A stretch of DNA of 41,470 nt. It comes from an uncultured Oscillospiraceae bacterium (GTDB lineage Bacteria > Bacillota > Clostridia > Oscillospirales > Oscillospiraceae). The stretch is from positions 1 to 41,470 of the forward strand of contig CANQRM010000025.1 of NCBI GenBank assembly GCA_947626265.1. The letters run 5' to 3'. Both the position numbers and the translations under genes were made by a program. Shown here one piece after another: positions 39,519-41,470 of the stretch. Position 1 is the first letter of the stretch, and each line of letters starts with the position of its first letter. The notes beneath the pieces were generated by a model that was not told where the DNA came from, searched no databases, and worked only from the letters and a program-made list of their open reading frames with translations.

Positions 39519-40618
39519 TGGGCTTCATCAAGGGAATGGACCTTTCGAGCCTCCGGGAGGTGGAGGCCTGCGGGGGACGTTTTTCTGATGAAAACGGCCC
39601 CGGCGGCGCCATGGAGATACTCCGCCGCCACGGGATGGACCTGGTGCGGCTGCGGCTGTGGAACGACCCCTATTCAGAAGAGGGGGAGCCATACGGGGCG
39701 GGGACCTGCGATCTGGAGACAGTCAGCATCCTGGCCCGGCGGGCAAAAGACCTGGGCTGTCAGTGGATGCTGGACCTTCACTACAGCGACTTCTGGGCCG
39801 ACCCGGGCAAGCAGATCGTCCCCAAGGCCTGGCGGGGCCTGGATGCGGATGGACTGGAAAAGGCCATAGGGGCATACACCCGCGACGTACTTACAAAACT
39901 CACGGCTCAGGGCCTTGCGCCGGATATGGTGTCCGTGGGCAACGAGATCACCAACGGCCTTCTGTGGCCCATAGGCCAGGCAAGCATGGGCAATGCTGCC
40001 CGGTTCGTCAGCGCGGGGCTGGGGGCCGTAAAGGAGATCTGCCCCCGGGCGGAGACGGTCGTCCACCTGGACAACGGTCCCGACAGGGGCCAGTACCGGG
40101 CCTGGTTCGAGGCTTATTACGCCGCCGGCGGCGCGGACTTTGACGTCATCGGCATGAGCTACTATCCCTTCTGGAACGGCCCCCTGGAAGGCCTGGCCCG
40201 GAGCATGGCCGACGCCGTGGAGTACTTCGGCAAGGACGTGCTGGTGGTGGAGACCTCCATGGGCTTCACCCTGGAAGATTACGGCGATTATGAAAAGCTG
40301 GCCCCCGATGAGCGCAAGGGCATGGCCGCCACGGCCAAACTGGCGGCGGGGATAGAGTACCCTATGACGCCCCGGGGCCAGAGCGAATTCATCCGGGACC
40401 TGGCGGCGGCCATCAGAGCCGTGCCGCAGGGGAGAGGAAGGGGCTTTATCTGGTGGGAGCCCGCCTGGATACCGGTGCCCGGCAGCGGCTGGGCCACGGA
40501 AGCGGCCCTGCGCTATACCGGCGAGAAGGGGCCTGGCGGCAACGAGTGGGCCAATCAGGCGCTGTTTGACTATGAGGGCCGGGCGCTGCCCGCGTTGGAG
40601 ACCATACGCGCGCTGTAA
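39518..40618 (+). CDS. GH53-family endo-beta-1,4-galactanase-like enzyme, cytoplasmic
   Basis: This 366-aa protein matches glycoside hydrolase family 53 (arabinogalactan endo-1,4-beta-galactosidase). Features are FIKGMDLSSLREVEACGG at the start, VRLRLWNDP, LDLHYSDFWADPGKQ, the acid/base Glu in VSVGNEITNGLLWP (E143), GMSYYPFW and the nucleophile Glu in VVETSMGF (E245). Most GH53 enzymes are secreted; this one has no signal peptide, so it would act on short galacto-oligosaccharides brought into the cell. It ends at a strong terminator. Confidence 0.92.
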   Translation: MGFIKGMDLSSLREVEACGGRFSDENGPGGAMEILRRHGMDLVRLRLWNDPYSEEGEPYGAGTCDLETVSILARRAKDLGCQWMLDLHYSDFWADPGKQIVPKAWRGLDADGLEKAIGAYTRDVLTKLTAQGLAPDMVSVGNEITNGLLWPIGQASMGNAARFVSAGLGAVKEICPRAETVVHLDNGPDRGQYRAWFEAYYAAGGADFDVIGMSYYPFWNGPLEGLARSMADAVEYFGKDVLVVETSMGFTLEDYGDYEKLAPDERKGMAATAKLAAGIEYPMTPRGQSEFIRDLAAAIRAVPQGRGRGFIWWEPAWIPVPGSGWATEAALRYTGEKGPGGNEWANQALFDYEGRALPALETIRAL

Positions 40619-40626
40619 CGCGCAGC

Positions 40627-40659
40627 AAAAAGGACACGCTTTCAAAGCGTGTCCTTTTT
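40627..40659. terminator. Bidirectional terminator between GH53 gene and livF
   Basis: AGGACACGCTT (40631-40641) pairs with AAGCGTGTCCT (40645-40655), with AAAA before and TTTTT after. It serves both converging transcripts. Confidence 0.9.
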
Positions 40660-40674
40660 CTTCCTGTTGCCTTA

Positions 40675-41379
40675 TCAGCCGCCCAGGTAGGCCTTTTTGA
40701 TGTCGTCGCTCTCGGCAAGCTCCCTGCCGGTGCCGGACAGGGCGATCTTGCCGGTCTCCAGCACGTAGCCCCGGTCCGCCACGGACAGGGCCATGCGGGC
40801 GTTCTGCTCCACCAGAAGGATGGTGGTGCCGGCCTTGTGCAGGGAGGCGATGATCTCGAATATCTGCTCCACCAGGATGGGGGCCAGGCCCATGGAGGGC
40901 TCATCCAGCATCAGCAGCTTGGGGTCCGACATGAGGCCGCGGCCCATGGCCAGCATCTGCTGCTCGCCGCCGGAGAGGGTGCCCGCCACCTGGCGGCGCC
41001 GCTCCTTGAGGCGGGGGAACTGCTCGTAGACCCGCTCAAGGTGGTCGGCCACGCCGCTGTTGGGCCGTGTGTAGGCGCCCATCTCCAGGTTCTCCTCCAC
41101 CGTCATGGAGAGGAACACCCGCCGCCCTTCGGGCACGTGGGCGATGCCCCGCTCCACGATCTTGTGGGCGGGCACACCGTTCAGAGGCTGGCCCAGGAAC
41201 TCGATGGAGCCGGTCTTGGACTTTAAAAGGCCGGAGACCGTGTTCAGGATGGTGGATTTGCCCGCGCCGTTGGCGCCGATGAGGGTGACGATCTCTCCAT
41301 CGTTGACCTCGAAGGAGACGCCCTTGATGGCGTGGATGGCGCCGTAATAGACGTTTATGTCGTTGACTTTCAGCATCAT
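40675..41379 (-). CDS. livF: Branched-chain amino acid ABC transporter, ATP-binding protein LivF
   Basis: This 234-aa ATPase is the LivF type. Walker A is GANGAGKST (35-43), followed by HVPEGRRVFLSMTVEENLEM, signature LSGGEQQMLAMGRGL, Walker B LMLDEPSMGLAP and the tail DDIKKAYLGG typical of LivF. The substrate (Leu/Ile/Val or a related solute) is inferred from the family. livG ends 13 bases upstream on the same strand, so the rest of the liv operon lies outside the window. GAGG lies 9 bases before the start. Confidence 0.95.
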   Translation of the reverse strand: MMLKVNDINVYYGAIHAIKGVSFEVNDGEIVTLIGANGAGKSTILNTVSGLLKSKTGSIEFLGQPLNGVPAHKIVERGIAHVPEGRRVFLSMTVEENLEMGAYTRPNSGVADHLERVYEQFPRLKERRRQVAGTLSGGEQQMLAMGRGLMSDPKLLMLDEPSMGLAPILVEQIFEIIASLHKAGTTILLVEQNARMALSVADRGYVLETGKIALSGTGRELAESDDIKKAYLGG

Positions 41380-41392
41380 ATCCCGCGCCTCC

Positions 41393-41470
41393 TCACTGCT
41401 GCTTGCCCAGATAGGCCTCGATGACCGTGGGGTTGGACTGTATCTCCTCGGCGGTGCCCTTGGCGATGAC
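41393..41470 (-). CDS. livG: Branched-chain amino acid ABC transporter LivG, C-terminal end (partial)
   Basis: Only the last 25 codons are present, reading VIAKGTAEEIQSNPTVIEAY LGKQQ. The tail NPxVIEAYLG is the standard LivG ending, and livF follows as expected. Confidence 0.85.
   Translation of the reverse strand, partial: VIAKGTAEEIQSNPTVIEAYLGKQQ

Overview
The window looks like the chromosome of a high-GC, endospore-forming member of the Clostridia, most likely the Oscillospiraceae group of gut anaerobes. The evidence is a complete spoIIIA operon, spoVAD-spoVAE, a clostridial-type nusB/xseAB/ispA/dxs/tlyA/nadK/argR/recN cluster, BspA-type leucine-rich-repeat surface proteins, and short palindromic intergenic repeats of the kind common in these genomes. 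No rRNA, tRNA, CRISPR array, transposase or prophage gene was seen.

Layout. 1-3.5 kb: the end of a MazF/EndoA-like endoribonuclease gene, a small unknown protein, pyrimidine-nucleoside phosphorylase, then an ECF sigma/anti-sigma pair whose sigma gene carries an in-frame amber codon, followed by an inverted-repeat element. 3.5-8.3 kb (minus strand): a large fusion of a ribosomal-protection/EF-G-like GTPase to a YacP/Rae1-type NYN nuclease, followed 6 bp later by ylmH, then a terminator and spoVAD-spoVAE. 8.3-14.4 kb (minus strand): a tightly overlapping five-gene operon of a heterodimeric ABC exporter, a family 4 uracil-DNA glycosylase, a DUF2156 protein and a GNAT acetyltransferase. 14.5-19.0 kb: spoIIIAA-AH behind a sigma-E-like promoter. 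19.0-22.2 kb: asp23, nusB, xseA, xseB, ispA. 22.2-27.2 kb: two paralogous BspA-like secreted proteins, each followed by a copy of a ~155 bp repeat, inserted between ispA and dxs. 27.4-34.4 kb: dxs, tlyA, nadK, argR, recN, tyrS. 34.5-37.4 kb: a three-gene ABC importer of the TrpXYZ-like type. 37.4-40.6 kb: an unknown 612-aa protein, a zinc-ribbon protein and a cytoplasmic GH53 galactanase-like enzyme. 40.6 kb to the end (minus strand): livF and the end of livG.

How the genes work together. Most of the window is housekeeping and sporulation. The part most worth attention is the GTPase-nuclease fusion next to ylmH. Rae1 is an A-site mRNA endonuclease, ribosomal-protection GTPases bind the same ribosomal site, and YlmH (RqcP2) belongs to ribosome-associated quality control. 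The pair therefore looks like a possible ribosome-rescue module rather than a tetracycline-resistance gene. Other notable points are the nonsense codon in the sigma factor, a SpoIIIAG that seems to lack its beta-triangle insertion, the surface-protein insertion into a conserved operon, and several sites where a terminator overlaps a ribosome binding site or a promoter.

All calls come from reading the sequence and recalled family knowledge. No database search or alignment was run.
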